Origin: Ruminococcoides sp052118065
GTDB lineage: Bacteria > Bacillota > Clostridia > Oscillospirales > Acutalibacteraceae
Direction: 5' to 3'
DNA: 49,872 nt
NCBI GenBank assembly: GCA_052118065.1
Contig: JBQKHY010000017.1
Location: 1 to 49,872 of the forward strand
The position numbers and the translations under genes are program-made. How positions within the stretch are numbered: position 1 is the stretch's first letter; each line of letters opens with the position of its first letter. A model generated the notes under the pieces. That model saw only the letters and a program-made list of their open reading frames with translations. It was not told where the DNA came from and searched no databases. Below, piece by piece: positions 26,056-35,487 of this stretch.

Positions 26056-27675
26056 TTATTTTACAACTACCTTACATCTTGCATATTTTTTGCTACCATC
26101 CTTTGCAGTAGCAGTAATATAACAAGTACCCTTTCTCTTAGCAGTAACTTTACCCTTAGAGTTTACAACTGCAACATTCTTATTATTTGTACTCCAAGTA
26201 ACAGATTTATTATATGCATTTGTTGGTGTACAAGCAGCCTTTAGAGTTAGCTTTTTGCCTCTATTAAGTGCAACTGACTTTTTGCTTAGTGCAACTTTAG
26301 TAACAGTCTGTTTCTTAACTGTCACCTTACAAGCAGTTGTTAGCTTAGTACCGTCATTTGTTGTAGCAGTAACAGTACAAGAACCCTTTTTCTTTGCTAA
26401 GATTTTACCTACTGCATTTACAGTTGCTACCAAAGTATTTGAGCTTTTCCACTTAACACTTTTATCATCAGCATTAGTAGGTGTACAGGTAGCCTTTAGA
26501 GTGTAGCTTGAACCGGGTTTTTCAAGGCTAACAATATTTTTACTTGACTTAACATCAGTAACCATCTGCTGAACCTTTACCTTACATCTTGCAAGTTTTT
26601 TAGTATCAAATTTTGCTCTGGCAGTAATGTAACAAGTACCTTGACCCTTAGCTACTACCTTGCCGTTAGAATCAACAGTAGCTACATCTTTATTGCTACT
26701 ACTCCACTTAACACCTTTTTCTTTATCAGTTGTATATACAGTAGCAGTTAGCTTTTTGCTAAGTTCCTCACCGTAATACTTAAATGTATATGAACTATTG
26801 CTTAGTTTTACCGGTTGAGCATATGATGAAGTGATAGTTTTGCCAAACCAGAAGTTAAAGTCAAAAGTACCACAAGCACTGCTTACACCGTCAATAACAC
26901 CACTACTTGTTGACTGCCACATCTGATAAGTACCTTTGTAGTCACATTGTGAGTTATACTGTGCAACCCACTTATACCACTTTGAATTATTAAATGCCTT
27001 ATCTGTTAGGTAGTTATTCCACCAGTTAAGGTTAGCATAGATACCTACCTTGTAACCCTTAGCAGTAATTGCATTACAGAATGTTTTAGCAATTGAGCCT
27101 CTTGTAGCACTGTTAGTACCGTTTAACTGGCTATTGTCTTCCATATCAAAATAAACAGGAAAATCCAGCTTTAGACCATTTATTAAACGAAGTACATGGT
27201 TAGCCTCAGACTTAGCCATTGTTGTATTTACTGCATAGGAATAAATATACACACCAAAAGGAATTTTGTTGTCAATACAGCCCTGAACATTCTTCTTAAA
27301 ATATGTATCATCTTGGTATGTATAGTTATCACCATAACCTACACGAATAATAGCATAGTCAACATCACTCTTAGCTACCTTTGCCCAGTTAATGTTACCG
27401 TTCCACTGTGACACATCAATACCCTTCATAGTAGCACCCTGAATAACCTGACCGTAGTTATTTACAAAGCCTTTAGAAGTTTTCTTCCAAGCATTACTGC
27501 TGTTTGATGCACCGACACTTTCAATTCCCTTAATAGGCAAACCGTTCTTGTAACGCCAAGAGTTTAGTGGTGCTACATATTCACCACTATCAAAGTCAAG
27601 TGTTGCACCACAAACTGTGGCAATAGTAGTAGCAAACAAAACCACTGTCATAATAACGCATAATAATTTTTTCAT
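26056..27675 (-). CDS. Secreted GH25 lysozyme (muramidase) with three bacterial Ig-like domains
   Basis: A 539-residue secreted cell-wall hydrolase. A signal peptide covers about residues 1-24. The GH25 domain (about 83-285) shows GIDVSQWNGNINW with D87, RVGYG, and YFDMED with D177 and E179 as the catalytic acidic pair. Three Big_2-like domains follow to the C-terminus, each with a VKWSSSN- or VTWSTNN-type strand and an ATV.S.GKV.AK..GT segment. They probably bind the cell wall or act as spacers. GH25 enzymes cut the MurNAc-GlcNAc bond of peptidoglycan. The ATG at 27675 is preferred over an upstream TTG since GGGAGG lies 6 nt before it. Monocistronic. Confidence 0.93.
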   Translation of the reverse strand: MKKLLCVIMTVVLFATTIATVCGATLDFDSGEYVAPLNSWRYKNGLPIKGIESVGASNSSNAWKKTSKGFVNNYGQVIQGATMKGIDVSQWNGNINWAKVAKSDVDYAIIRVGYGDNYTYQDDTYFKKNVQGCIDNKIPFGVYIYSYAVNTTMAKSEANHVLRLINGLKLDFPVYFDMEDNSQLNGTNSATRGSIAKTFCNAITAKGYKVGIYANLNWWNNYLTDKAFNNSKWYKWVAQYNSQCDYKGTYQMWQSTSSGVIDGVSSACGTFDFNFWFGKTITSSYAQPVKLSNSSYTFKYYGEELSKKLTATVYTTDKEKGVKWSSSNKDVATVDSNGKVVAKGQGTCYITARAKFDTKKLARCKVKVQQMVTDVKSSKNIVSLEKPGSSYTLKATCTPTNADDKSVKWKSSNTLVATVNAVGKILAKKKGSCTVTATTNDGTKLTTACKVTVKKQTVTKVALSKKSVALNRGKKLTLKAACTPTNAYNKSVTWSTNNKNVAVVNSKGKVTAKRKGTCYITATAKDGSKKYARCKVVVK

Positions 27676-28276
27676 CAAAATCCTCCCTATAATTAAAAAT
27701 CACTCTTATATATAATTATACCACATTCAATAACAAAAGTGTAACAAAATTATTAATATTTATTAATAATTTCGGATATTATAGAAAATTTTGATTTTAC
27801 AGATTTTGGACAAAAGGAAAAAGCCCTCTCATAAGATAAGAGGGTCTTCCCAGAAAAAAGAACATTATGAAATATAACAAAACAATACAAAAGATTGGAA
27901 AAAGCTTTTTGAAGTTTTATGAGAGGTTTTGCTCTCTTAAGATGTTTATATTCTATCATTATTGCACAGATAATGCAAGGCTTTTTTTCTTCAATTATTA
28001 CTTTTTATACAATTTTTTAATAATTTATGAATATTATATTAATATTCTGTTCACAATTAAGCACATTGCACAAAATATTTTCATCATTATTCCCTATAAT
28101 GTTGTATTTCATTTGGCATATTGCACAAAAGATTAGTCATTTTCACTACAGTTTTACACTTGGAAACAATTTATTAACAATGTTAACTATTTATCAAGGT
28201 ATTAATTAATCATTTTATATAAACACAATTAAATATTATATTAGTCAAATTGACAATAATATCACATTTCCTACAA
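27676..28276. other. AT-rich gap without a supported gene
   Basis: About 600 bp. Contains a weak hairpin (CCCTCT/AGAGGG around 27823-27843) and a smaller AGAG/CTCT one near 27920. A frame at 27867-28136 has biased AT-driven composition, no ribosome site and no recognisable protein, so I do not call it. GCACAAAA occurs twice at about 28067 and 28125. Nothing else seen. Confidence 0.6.
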
Positions 28277-28304
28277 AAAAGCCCGACTATATAGTCGGAC
28301 TTTT
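28277..28304. terminator. Bidirectional hairpin after the tam remnant
   Basis: AAAAGCCCGACTA pairs with TAGTCGGACTTTT with one mismatch and almost no loop; both strands end in T runs. Confidence 0.7.
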
Positions 28305-28313
28305 CAAAATCAA

Positions 28314-28550
28314 TCATCTTTTTTGCAAAGTAAAGAACAGTCTTGGCATCTTTAGAATTACTTTGCCGTCTTTTTCTGTTGGAAATAGCTTTTCTAATTT
28401 TATCTGTAACAAAGATAAAAATTCTGCTTTTTCATCATTTTCCAACATTTCAAGGTATGGTCTCAGCCCACTACCTTTGTACCATTCGATTACACCTTCT
28501 TGTGAATTAACAATATGATAGTAAGTAGTTTGCCAAATTTGAAATTTTAA
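28314..28550 (-). pseudogene. 3' remnant of a trans-aconitate 2-methyltransferase (tam) gene
   Basis: The frame of 78 sense codons before the TGA at 28314-28316 translates to the C-terminal third of Tam: IWQTTYYH, then VIEWYKGSGLRPYL, then DGKVILKMPRLFF. These are the conserved C-terminal segments of the enzyme, which methylates trans-aconitate with S-adenosylmethionine. An in-frame stop lies just upstream at 28551-28553, and no N-terminal SAM-binding part is found in the next 200 bp, so the gene has lost about two thirds of its length. It retains its terminator. The break point, around 28551-28600, is the likely deletion edge. Confidence 0.78.
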
Positions 28551-28628
28551 TCAATTGATTAGAATTCCGGTCATTCTTCATAATAACATCTCTAAGATTT
28601 TAACTTTATTTTCATTATAATATTAAAA

Positions 28629-28669
28629 AATATCCATAGCAAGTCAATTATTGAAACGCTATGGATATT
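28629..28669 (-). terminator. Terminator of the secreted beta-helix gene
   Basis: AATATCCATAGC (28629-28640) pairs with GCTATGGATATT (28658-28669); on the minus strand a T run follows. Confidence 0.83.
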
Positions 28670-28768
28670 AATAATTTATTTAGCTTTGCTATATTTAACT
28701 GCACAACCAGCAGTTACTTTTTCATGATAAATTGAAAGATATTTTGTTTGATTTTTGATTAAACATAA

Positions 28769-30265
28769 CTACCAAACAGTAACTGTCTTTATCTTTCTGC
28801 CATTTTTTACATTACTGAAAACATTATTCTTTTTCATATAATCTATTGATTTTCCGAAAGGAGATTCCCACTTATTTTCTACCAAGTATTTAACACCATA
28901 TATTGGATAGCCACCAATATTATCAATACTAATATTGTCAAATGTATTTGCAGCTATATAAACTTTTTTATTTTTTGATAAAACAATTGAGTGACCTACA
29001 GTATTACTTATATTATTATGGTAAATCTTAATAATATGACATCTACCACCTCTATTAGAATGGTTGCCGATAGCTCTCATTACATTACTAAATGTGCAAT
29101 ATCTAATAGTAACATTTTTACTTACTGTACCATCGTTAGACATTTTTATTGTTGGTAATGCAAATGTTTTGCCATTGTCTGTTTCCTTATAATCAGGTTC
29201 AATCTGAATAATCTCTTTACTAAATAGGTTCTTACTAATTTTCTGTTCATCTTCGCTTCTGTTACTGCCATATTTACCATTATCAATTTCATGATATTGT
29301 TTTAAATCTTTTCTGTTATATTTACCATATCCTGTGATTTTTCCGTTTTTATCTTTAATAGCATAATATAAACAATCTGTAAATGTAGATTTTTCTATTA
29401 CTACATCGTTCATTGCAGTAATTTGAAATGCATGACCATCATATAGTGCATTCTTAACATCAATATTACTGATAGTTAATTTTTCAGCATGGGCTGCATA
29501 CATAAAGCCATTTCTATAATATTTTTTGTTATTAGAACAGTTCACATTCATATTTTTTATGGTAATGTTGCTTGAACCATTGTAAGCTTTAGTATTGGTG
29601 TTACTATTATCAAAATTAATAAATACCGGATTACTATTTGTCTTAACTAAAGTACATTCGTTACCATTAACAGTTGTATTACCATAAACTCTGAAAAATC
29701 CGTTAGTATAATAAGTTGTTTTAGGTAAAGTAATTACTAATGTACCTTTCTTTTCGGTAGTTCTATTCATTTCAAAAAGTTCTTGTAAATAGTACTTGCC
29801 ATACTTTCTTTTACTATCATTGAAAGACCAATGACCATTTTTATCTTTAGTTTTAAAATTCCAATAATATTTACTGCCTTCTTTTTTATTGCCTTCTTTT
29901 TTATTGCCTTCTTTTTTATTGCCTTCTTTACCAATCATCACATATTTAGTTGATGCTTTACCGTTAACAGTTAGTGTAGCTTTAATAATAGCTTCCTTTT
30001 TGTTAGTCCAAATATGAGATGTTGAAGTGCTAGAAGGAACTAACTTTGTAATATTACACTTACATTTACAAGCAGATTTGCCACGATATTTACAATCCTT
30101 TTTTACCATACATTTACTACACTTTTTATCACACTTACAACTAGCATAAGTTAGTTTAAGAGTTTTGTCACTCTCTGCATTAGCAGTAACAGGAACAACT
30201 ACAAAAGCAGTCATTAACATTATAACTGCACAAATAAGTGCGATACATGATTTTGTTTTCTTCAT
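28769..30265 (-). CDS. Secreted protein with Cys-rich N-terminus and parallel beta-helix domain
   Basis: A 498-residue secreted protein. The signal peptide (about 1-30) ends near ANA. Residues about 42-75 are a Lys/Cys-rich stretch with eight or so Cys (CKCDKKCSKC, CKCKCN). Residues 117-136 contain an EGNKK repeat, encoded by a 15-bp tandem repeat. From about residue 180 onwards the protein has repeated short strands with Asn and Ser turns (ITIKNMNVNCSNN, LTISNIDVKNA, VVIEKSTFTDC, VTIRYCTFSN, KIYHNNISNT), the look of a right-handed beta-helix of the pectate-lyase/NosD type. These often bind or cleave polysaccharides; the catalytic residues cannot be identified. Thirty sense codons continue in frame after the TAG stop. 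It has a GAAAGGAATTG ribosome site. Single gene with its own terminator. Confidence 0.78.
   Translation of the reverse strand: MKKTKSCIALICAVIMLMTAFVVVPVTANAESDKTLKLTYASCKCDKKCSKCMVKKDCKYRGKSACKCKCNITKLVPSSTSTSHIWTNKKEAIIKATLTVNGKASTKYVMIGKEGNKKEGNKKEGNKKEGSKYYWNFKTKDKNGHWSFNDSKRKYGKYYLQELFEMNRTTEKKGTLVITLPKTTYYTNGFFRVYGNTTVNGNECTLVKTNSNPVFINFDNSNTNTKAYNGSSNITIKNMNVNCSNNKKYYRNGFMYAAHAEKLTISNIDVKNALYDGHAFQITAMNDVVIEKSTFTDCLYYAIKDKNGKITGYGKYNRKDLKQYHEIDNGKYGSNRSEDEQKISKNLFSKEIIQIEPDYKETDNGKTFALPTIKMSNDGTVSKNVTIRYCTFSNVMRAIGNHSNRGGRCHIIKIYHNNISNTVGHSIVLSKNKKVYIAANTFDNISIDNIGGYPIYGVKYLVENKWESPFGKSIDYMKKNNVFSNVKNGRKIKTVTVW
29877..29936. repeat. In-frame 15-bp tandem repeat inside the beta-helix gene
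   Basis: The unit GCCTTCTTTTTTATT occurs three times plus a partial copy. It encodes a repeating EGNKK peptide. Unit size is a multiple of three, so copy changes keep the frame. Confidence 0.9.
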
Positions 30266-30477
30266 AATATCAATTCCTTTCTTTTATAAGGCTTGTTTAC
30301 AGCCCTATATATAATACTTTTCAACTTAGAAAAAAGTTGCAAAATATAACTTTTCTTTATAATTATACAACTTTTTAAATTCAAAAGCAAGGATAAATTA
30401 TACAATTATATAATTTATAGTCAAATAAAAACATTTTAATTAATTTATTTATCATTTCCAATAACTTATACAAAAAA

Positions 30478-30505
30478 ACAAGTGACAGTACATACTGCCA
30501 CTTGT
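30478..30505 (-). terminator. Terminator of the dlt operon
   Basis: On the minus strand ACAAGTGGCAGTA pairs with TACTGTCACTTGT (one G-U) and a T run follows. It starts 6 bp past the dltD-like stop codon. The 200 bp to the right-hand neighbour at 30265 have no gene. Confidence 0.88.
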
Positions 30506-30510
30506 ATAAA

Positions 30511-31593
30511 TTAAAATTTTGGTGGTAAAAAGTCAGGTTTCAACGGTTGTGGAAATTCAGGATTATCCTTAGTCATTTCTCTTGCTTTCAAGAAATCTGC
30601 AACCTGATAAAAGTCATTTACATCTCTATTCCATTGTTTTCTGACACTTTCAGAAACCTTTGATGGTTTAAAGCCTAAATCTTCTACCATATACTTTTCC
30701 ATCAAACCGGTTACTTTTTTAGCACCACTATAGTTTAAATGATGACCTGCATCTCTTGTATCGGTTTTCCAAGAAAAGTTAGGCAACCATTTATTTAAAT
30801 TCATATCAAAGTCATAATACTTTATGTTATATTCCTTTGCTAGTTTAGCAACAAGGTTGTGCTTTATTTTGTTCCAAGCATTACCCTGAGGCATATTCAG
30901 AAGAACAACATTGCAATTATTTTTCTTACAAAGGTTATAAATTTTCTTAAAGTAAATCTTACCTTCATCAGCAAAACAAGCTCTGTCTTTGCTTTTCTTG
31001 CCATGTGTACCGTTGTATGAAACAGTTTTCATAGTAAGGTTATAGCCCTTATAAATACTGCGAATTTTGTTTGGATGGGTTGAAACAAAGTCACTAAAGG
31101 TTAAATTTTTCCATGATCTTTTGTACTTCATAATTGGGAAAATATTATCCAAAGTACCACCGATTTGGTCATTAACAAAACCTGCTATTTCCTTTGTATC
31201 ATTTGTGAAATAATCAAACCCATCACTTTCTGTTTCAACCATAAACTGACTTTCAACAAATACTGTCTTAGGTGACTGAGTTTTGAAAGCTCTCTTAAGG
31301 TCAAAATAAGCCTCTTGTGGCTTCATAACTGCATAGCTTAGGTTGTATGTAGTAATCTTCTTATCCTTCCAAATCTGCATAGGATTAATTGAATGAAAGA
31401 TTGATGAGTCACCAACAAACAAAGCATCAATAGAATTGTCCTCTTCAGCATCAAAAGTCTGCCAAAATCCATTTCTTACCGGATACCTCTCTACATTTCT
31501 TACAGTTAATACATTAGAGAAATAGTAAAGCAATCCAACAAATATTAGCATAAAGCAAATACTTCTAATAATTATACAACAATTTTTCTTCAT
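30511..31593 (-). CDS. dltD: DltD-like SGNH hydrolase-fold acyl-transfer protein
   Basis: A 360-residue membrane-anchored protein. Residues about 9-30 form an N-terminal membrane helix. The SGNH nucleophile motif is VGDSS with S63, and the C-terminal Asp/His pair lies in RDAGHHLNYSG. DltD completes transfer of D-alanine from the DltB side to teichoic acid outside the cell. The operon setting (adenylation, carrier and MBOAT genes upstream) supports this role more than the sequence alone, since it is not a textbook DltD and resembles other SGNH acyltransferases. It is the last gene of the operon, 10 bp after dltB. Confidence 0.8.
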   Translation of the reverse strand: MKKNCCIIIRSICFMLIFVGLLYYFSNVLTVRNVERYPVRNGFWQTFDAEEDNSIDALFVGDSSIFHSINPMQIWKDKKITTYNLSYAVMKPQEAYFDLKRAFKTQSPKTVFVESQFMVETESDGFDYFTNDTKEIAGFVNDQIGGTLDNIFPIMKYKRSWKNLTFSDFVSTHPNKIRSIYKGYNLTMKTVSYNGTHGKKSKDRACFADEGKIYFKKIYNLCKKNNCNVVLLNMPQGNAWNKIKHNLVAKLAKEYNIKYYDFDMNLNKWLPNFSWKTDTRDAGHHLNYSGAKKVTGLMEKYMVEDLGFKPSKVSESVRKQWNRDVNDFYQVADFLKAREMTKDNPEFPQPLKPDFLPPKF

Positions 31594-31603
31594 AACCTAT
31601 CTC

Positions 31604-33175
31604 CTAAAACTGTGCATAAATTGCTGCAGCTCCACCGTATCCAATACCATAAGCACCAAGGATAATAGTTGAGAACAACAAGAAGTAATAAACAAGCCAT
31701 CTGATAACAAAGTTATGTTCAATCAGCCACATACGAATATCAATGCCTTTTTCCTTAATAATGCCAACCAGTAACATAATCACAAACCCAACGGCTAATA
31801 TAATACCGTCTTGGATTTTTATAATTGAACAAAAATCCATAAAGTTGATTGAAGTAAACATTTTGCCAAACAGTTTGCCAAATTCAACAAGTGTGCTACT
31901 TCTAAACAGTAGCATACCAACATTTACAATTACAACTGTTCTTGCAACCTGAAATACAGAGTAGCCTTTGCTTTCTTTATTAATATGTAGCTTCTTAGCC
32001 AATTTATCTGTATAAGGTTCGGTAAATTTACCCAGCATCATCAGTACATAGTAGTAAAGTCCATAAACAATATATAGCCAACTTGCACCATGCCACAAAC
32101 CGTTACAGAACCATACAAAGAACAAAGTATAGGCTATTGTGATAAAGCCAACAATATGCTGACTTTTGATATGTTTCTTTGTAAAGGTATTTACCTTTTT
32201 AAAGTGACCTGAAAGGCTTACAGGATAGAACACATATTCCTTTAGCCATGCACCAAGGGAAATGTGCCATCTTCTCCAAAATTCATCAATAGACTTTGAG
32301 AAGAATGGTTGCTTAAAGTTCTCTGCAACCTTAATGCCAAACATTTCAGATACACCACTGATAATATCAATACAACCTGAAAAGTCTGCATATAGCTGAA
32401 ATGTATACAGTACCATACCAATAAATACTGCTGTACCGGAATAGTTATCTATCTTTGCAAATGTTTTAGGAAGGAAAAAACCTATTCTGTCGGCAATTAC
32501 AAGCTTCTTAAAACAACCGTACATTACAAGAATAGCACCATGCCTTATCTTGTCATAATCAAACTTATGTGGTTTTCTAAACTGCTTGTCAAGGTCACCG
32601 TATCTATCGAAAGGACCTTCTACAATATGTGGGAAATAACAAACAAACAGCAGCACCCTTAGTGGGTTAACTTCTGCTTTAATAGTACCTCTGTACACAT
32701 CTGTAATGTAACTGACAGACATTAGTGTGTAGTAAGAAATACCCAGTGGCAACAGAATATTAAACTCAGGTAATAAATCTGTTGAAGTAAAAATACTTGC
32801 AATTCCATTGACAATACCACCAAGGAAGTTACAGTACTTTGTCAAAACCAGAACTGCAATTACAACAACAATACAGATAATCAGAATTTTCTTCTGCTTT
32901 TTCTTTAGTTGTTCTTTCAGCACTTTTCGTTCAGGTTTTTGAAGTTCTTTTTTCTTTTTAGCAAATTCATCTTTGTACTTCTGTATTCCCTTTGCACCAA
33001 AATATATTACTGCTGTAGTAAACAGCATATATAAGGTTAGTAATGCACTTGAAGTTACAAAGAAAAGTAGTGATGCACTAAGCAACGCTACCCATTGATA
33101 CCTTTTAGGGATTAAGTAATAAACAATAAAAGTTACACCAACAAATGCTAAAAAGACAAGGGAAGTAATTTCCAT
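31604..33175 (-). CDS. dltB: MBOAT membrane acyltransferase DltB
   Basis: A 523-residue polytopic MBOAT protein with about eleven to twelve membrane segments. The conserved block FWRRWHISLGAWLKEYVFYP and the catalytic His (H362) in NGLWHGASWL are present. A long charged cytoplasmic loop lies near residue 80-100. DltB accepts D-Ala from DltC and passes it across the membrane. It starts just 3 bp after the dltC stop. Confidence 0.93.
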   Translation of the reverse strand: MEITSLVFLAFVGVTFIVYYLIPKRYQWVALLSASLLFFVTSSALLTLYMLFTTAVIYFGAKGIQKYKDEFAKKKKELQKPERKVLKEQLKKKQKKILIICIVVVIAVLVLTKYCNFLGGIVNGIASIFTSTDLLPEFNILLPLGISYYTLMSVSYITDVYRGTIKAEVNPLRVLLFVCYFPHIVEGPFDRYGDLDKQFRKPHKFDYDKIRHGAILVMYGCFKKLVIADRIGFFLPKTFAKIDNYSGTAVFIGMVLYTFQLYADFSGCIDIISGVSEMFGIKVAENFKQPFFSKSIDEFWRRWHISLGAWLKEYVFYPVSLSGHFKKVNTFTKKHIKSQHIVGFITIAYTLFFVWFCNGLWHGASWLYIVYGLYYYVLMMLGKFTEPYTDKLAKKLHINKESKGYSVFQVARTVVIVNVGMLLFRSSTLVEFGKLFGKMFTSINFMDFCSIIKIQDGIILAVGFVIMLLVGIIKEKGIDIRMWLIEHNFVIRWLVYYFLLFSTIILGAYGIGYGGAAAIYAQF

Positions 33176-33178
33176 ATA

Positions 33179-33409
33179 TTAGTCTTCATCCTCTAGTCTT
33201 TCTACCATTTTTACAATAGCATCTACTGTGTTAAAGTTTTCAGGTACAAGGTCAGTTACCTGAATTTCAATGTCAAATTCATCATTAAGCTCACCAACAA
33301 GCATAACAATATCCATTGAATCAAGTAGTCCATCATCAACAATAGCATTTGCATTCTTAAAATCTACATTTGGTTTTACTTTTGCTAAAATTTCTAATAC
33401 TGTTTCCAT
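33179..33409 (-). CDS. dltC: D-alanyl carrier protein DltC
   Basis: A 76-residue acyl-carrier protein. The phosphopantetheine attachment Ser is S31 in LLDSMDIV, and the acidic helix LVGELNDEFDIE follows; VPENFNTVDAI completes the fold. Length and motif match DltC (usually near 80 residues). It lies between the ligase and MBOAT genes, with spacings of 11 and 3 bp. Confidence 0.93.
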   Translation of the reverse strand: METVLEILAKVKPNVDFKNANAIVDDGLLDSMDIVMLVGELNDEFDIEIQVTDLVPENFNTVDAIVKMVERLEDED

Positions 33410-33420
33410 AATAATTCTCC

Positions 33421-34932
33421 TTAAAGTTCTTTATAATTTTTAGTAAGATAGTTTCTGTCAATTTTTCCGTTAGCATTTTTAGGAAGTTCCTTGACTCTGA
33501 TAATTTTGTCAGGATACATATATGATGGAACTTTGTTCCTTACTGCATCCATAACCTTGTCACTATCTTTTGATTTTCCTTCATATACAAGTGCCAAGCA
33601 GTTGTCCTCTTTGTTAAAGATACAAGCACAACCCTTAACACCGTCAACACTGTTTGCACCTGCTTCAATTTCTCCAAGTTCGATTCTATAACCACTTCTT
33701 TTAATTTGAAAATCTTTACGAGAAATGTATATAATCTCACCCTTATCATTCATCTTAACAATGTCACCTGTTTTATATACTCTTTCAGGATAATACTTGT
33801 TAAGTGGATTTTGTACAAAAGCCTCAGCAGTCTTTTCAGGATTACCGTAGTAACCATCAGCCATAAAGGTTGTTCGAGCATAAAGCTCACCTTCTTCATC
33901 AACACCGGCCTCTGTACCATCTTCTTTAACAATAAACACCTGACAGTTATCACAATGAATACCGATAGGCAAACTTTCATCATCTGCAAATTCCCTGTTT
34001 ACTCTGTAGAAAGTACAAATATCAGTTGTTTCTGTAGGACCAAATAGGTTTGCATATGTAACATCATCATCAAGACTTTTTATCCAGTAGTTAAGTTGCT
34101 TTGTTGGCATTACCTCACCGGCAAAAAGTACAGTCCTTAAATATTCAGGCTTTGCAACATCAAACACCTTCCAGTTAGAAAGAATTGAAATTGCAGTAGG
34201 TACCCAATAAATTGTATTGACTTTCTTTTCATTTAAGTAATTCACAAGATTTAGTGGGAAAGAAAAATATTTCTTTGGAATAATGTTGAAAGTACAACCA
34301 CACTTAACTGTAGAATAAAAGTCAGTAACTGACATACTAAAGTATAGTGGTGTTTGGCTACCAAATGAAGTATTTTCGTCAAACTTAAATTCCTCAGTTA
34401 CCCAATTAATATAACTAATTAAAGCTCTGTGGCTGATTACAGTGCCTTTAGGCATACCTGTTGAACCACTTGTAAATAGGATATAAGCAATATCCATATC
34501 AATCATATCACTTCTAACACTATCAAGACCATCATTATCAACAGTAGTTTCAATAGCATCCTCATAAACAACTATTGTTTCATTACTGCTAACTTCATTA
34601 GCTAACTCTAAACATGATTTATCAGTTAAAATAATAGGTTCATCAAGTGAAGAAAGAATGTTCATAATTCTGTCTTTTGGTGAATGAACATCTACTACAA
34701 CATAAAAATCTCCTGCATAAAGTGTGCCTAGCATACTGTCTATACAATTACAGTTTTTGTCAATAAGAATAGCAACTGCTTTTCTGTTGCCATACTGTAA
34801 AAGAGCAGTACCGATTTTCTTTGACTTTTCCATAGTTTCCGAAAAAGTAGAACATCTGTTTTCATCAGTAAAACCCACTTTATTAGGAAATTTTTCAACT
34901 GTATGTTCAAAAAATTCTAAAATATTTTTCAT
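33421..34932 (-). CDS. dltA: D-alanine--carrier protein ligase DltA (adenylation enzyme)
   Basis: A 503-residue member of the ANL adenylating family. The P-loop-like FTSGSTGMPKG lies near residues 150-165; NLFGPTETTD near 300, YKTGDIVK near 395, RSGYRIELGEIE near 415, and the C-terminal catalytic Lys in NANGKIDRNYL. It activates D-alanine with ATP and loads it on the DltC thioester, the first step of teichoic-acid D-alanylation, which reduces negative surface charge and changes autolysin and antimicrobial-peptide sensitivity. Substrate D-Ala is inferred from the neighbouring genes. The operon order is A-C-B-D rather than the common A-B-C-D. No small dltX gene was found upstream. Confidence 0.92.
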   Translation of the reverse strand: MKNILEFFEHTVEKFPNKVGFTDENRCSTFSETMEKSKKIGTALLQYGNRKAVAILIDKNCNCIDSMLGTLYAGDFYVVVDVHSPKDRIMNILSSLDEPIILTDKSCLELANEVSSNETIVVYEDAIETTVDNDGLDSVRSDMIDMDIAYILFTSGSTGMPKGTVISHRALISYINWVTEEFKFDENTSFGSQTPLYFSMSVTDFYSTVKCGCTFNIIPKKYFSFPLNLVNYLNEKKVNTIYWVPTAISILSNWKVFDVAKPEYLRTVLFAGEVMPTKQLNYWIKSLDDDVTYANLFGPTETTDICTFYRVNREFADDESLPIGIHCDNCQVFIVKEDGTEAGVDEEGELYARTTFMADGYYGNPEKTAEAFVQNPLNKYYPERVYKTGDIVKMNDKGEIIYISRKDFQIKRSGYRIELGEIEAGANSVDGVKGCACIFNKEDNCLALVYEGKSKDSDKVMDAVRNKVPSYMYPDKIIRVKELPKNANGKIDRNYLTKNYKEL

Positions 34933-35282
34933 TATGCTCCTCCATATAATTTACAACATTCCACTTATAAACCTCTTGTTACCTTAACCTATTTTATTTT
35001 AAAAAACAAAATAAGTCAATAAAACTGGTTGAAAAATAACCTTATCTTACAATATTGTTATAAAACATAGAACATTATTTATTTATCGTAATAATTAGTA
35101 CTGAAATATTGAATAAAAATCTATATACGACAAAGTTTCTCTATACATATATAAAACGATTTATGTTGCAAAAAAGTTGCATTTATTTTAATTTTTTTCA
35201 AAAAAATTCCCCTACCAAACTAAGATAATATTTAGTAGAGGATTTTTGTATTTTTAAATAGTTAACATCACTAAAAAGTACA
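34933..35282. other. Upstream region of dltA, with a hairpin near 35204-35247
   Basis: 350 bp of AT-rich sequence. It should contain the dlt promoter, but no clear -10/-35 pair stands out. A hairpin of AAATTCCCCTAC with GTAGAGGATTT (35204-35247, imperfect) with T runs on both sides probably terminates the small-gene cassette at 35283. No coding region seen. Confidence 0.5.
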
Positions 35283-35474
35283 TTATTCATCAGAACCATC
35301 ATCTATCAGATTTCTTTTATCAGAATAATATTCTTCCCTAGCTTTCCACATTTCATAGCTTTTCCTTACTCTTTCCGGTACATTGTCTTTCAGCTTTACA
35401 TTTTCTCCATCTTCATCACAAGTGTACCAGTCAGGGTTATCCATCCAATAAAAAAGTTCTTTATTTTTTGTCAT
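35283..35474 (-). CDS. Small acidic protein, 63 residues, MTxxxxFYxW family
   Basis: Unrecognised. Begins MTKNKELFYWMDNPDWYTCD, then a charged stretch with PERVRKSYEMWK and an acidic end. The opening and the later (A/V)P-x-x-basic segment resemble the two 54-residue proteins encoded at 35942 and 36368, so it may be a distant relative. An AGGTGC sequence precedes the ATG. It is the last gene of the small-gene cassette. Confidence 0.65.
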   Translation of the reverse strand: MTKNKELFYWMDNPDWYTCDEDGENVKLKDNVPERVRKSYEMWKAREEYYSDKRNLIDDGSDE

Positions 35475-35487
35475 AAAGCACCTACTT

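Noticed and set aside
27867..28136. Plus-strand frame of 89 codons
   Set aside because: AT-driven composition rich in Phe, Ile and Tyr, no ribosome site, no family.
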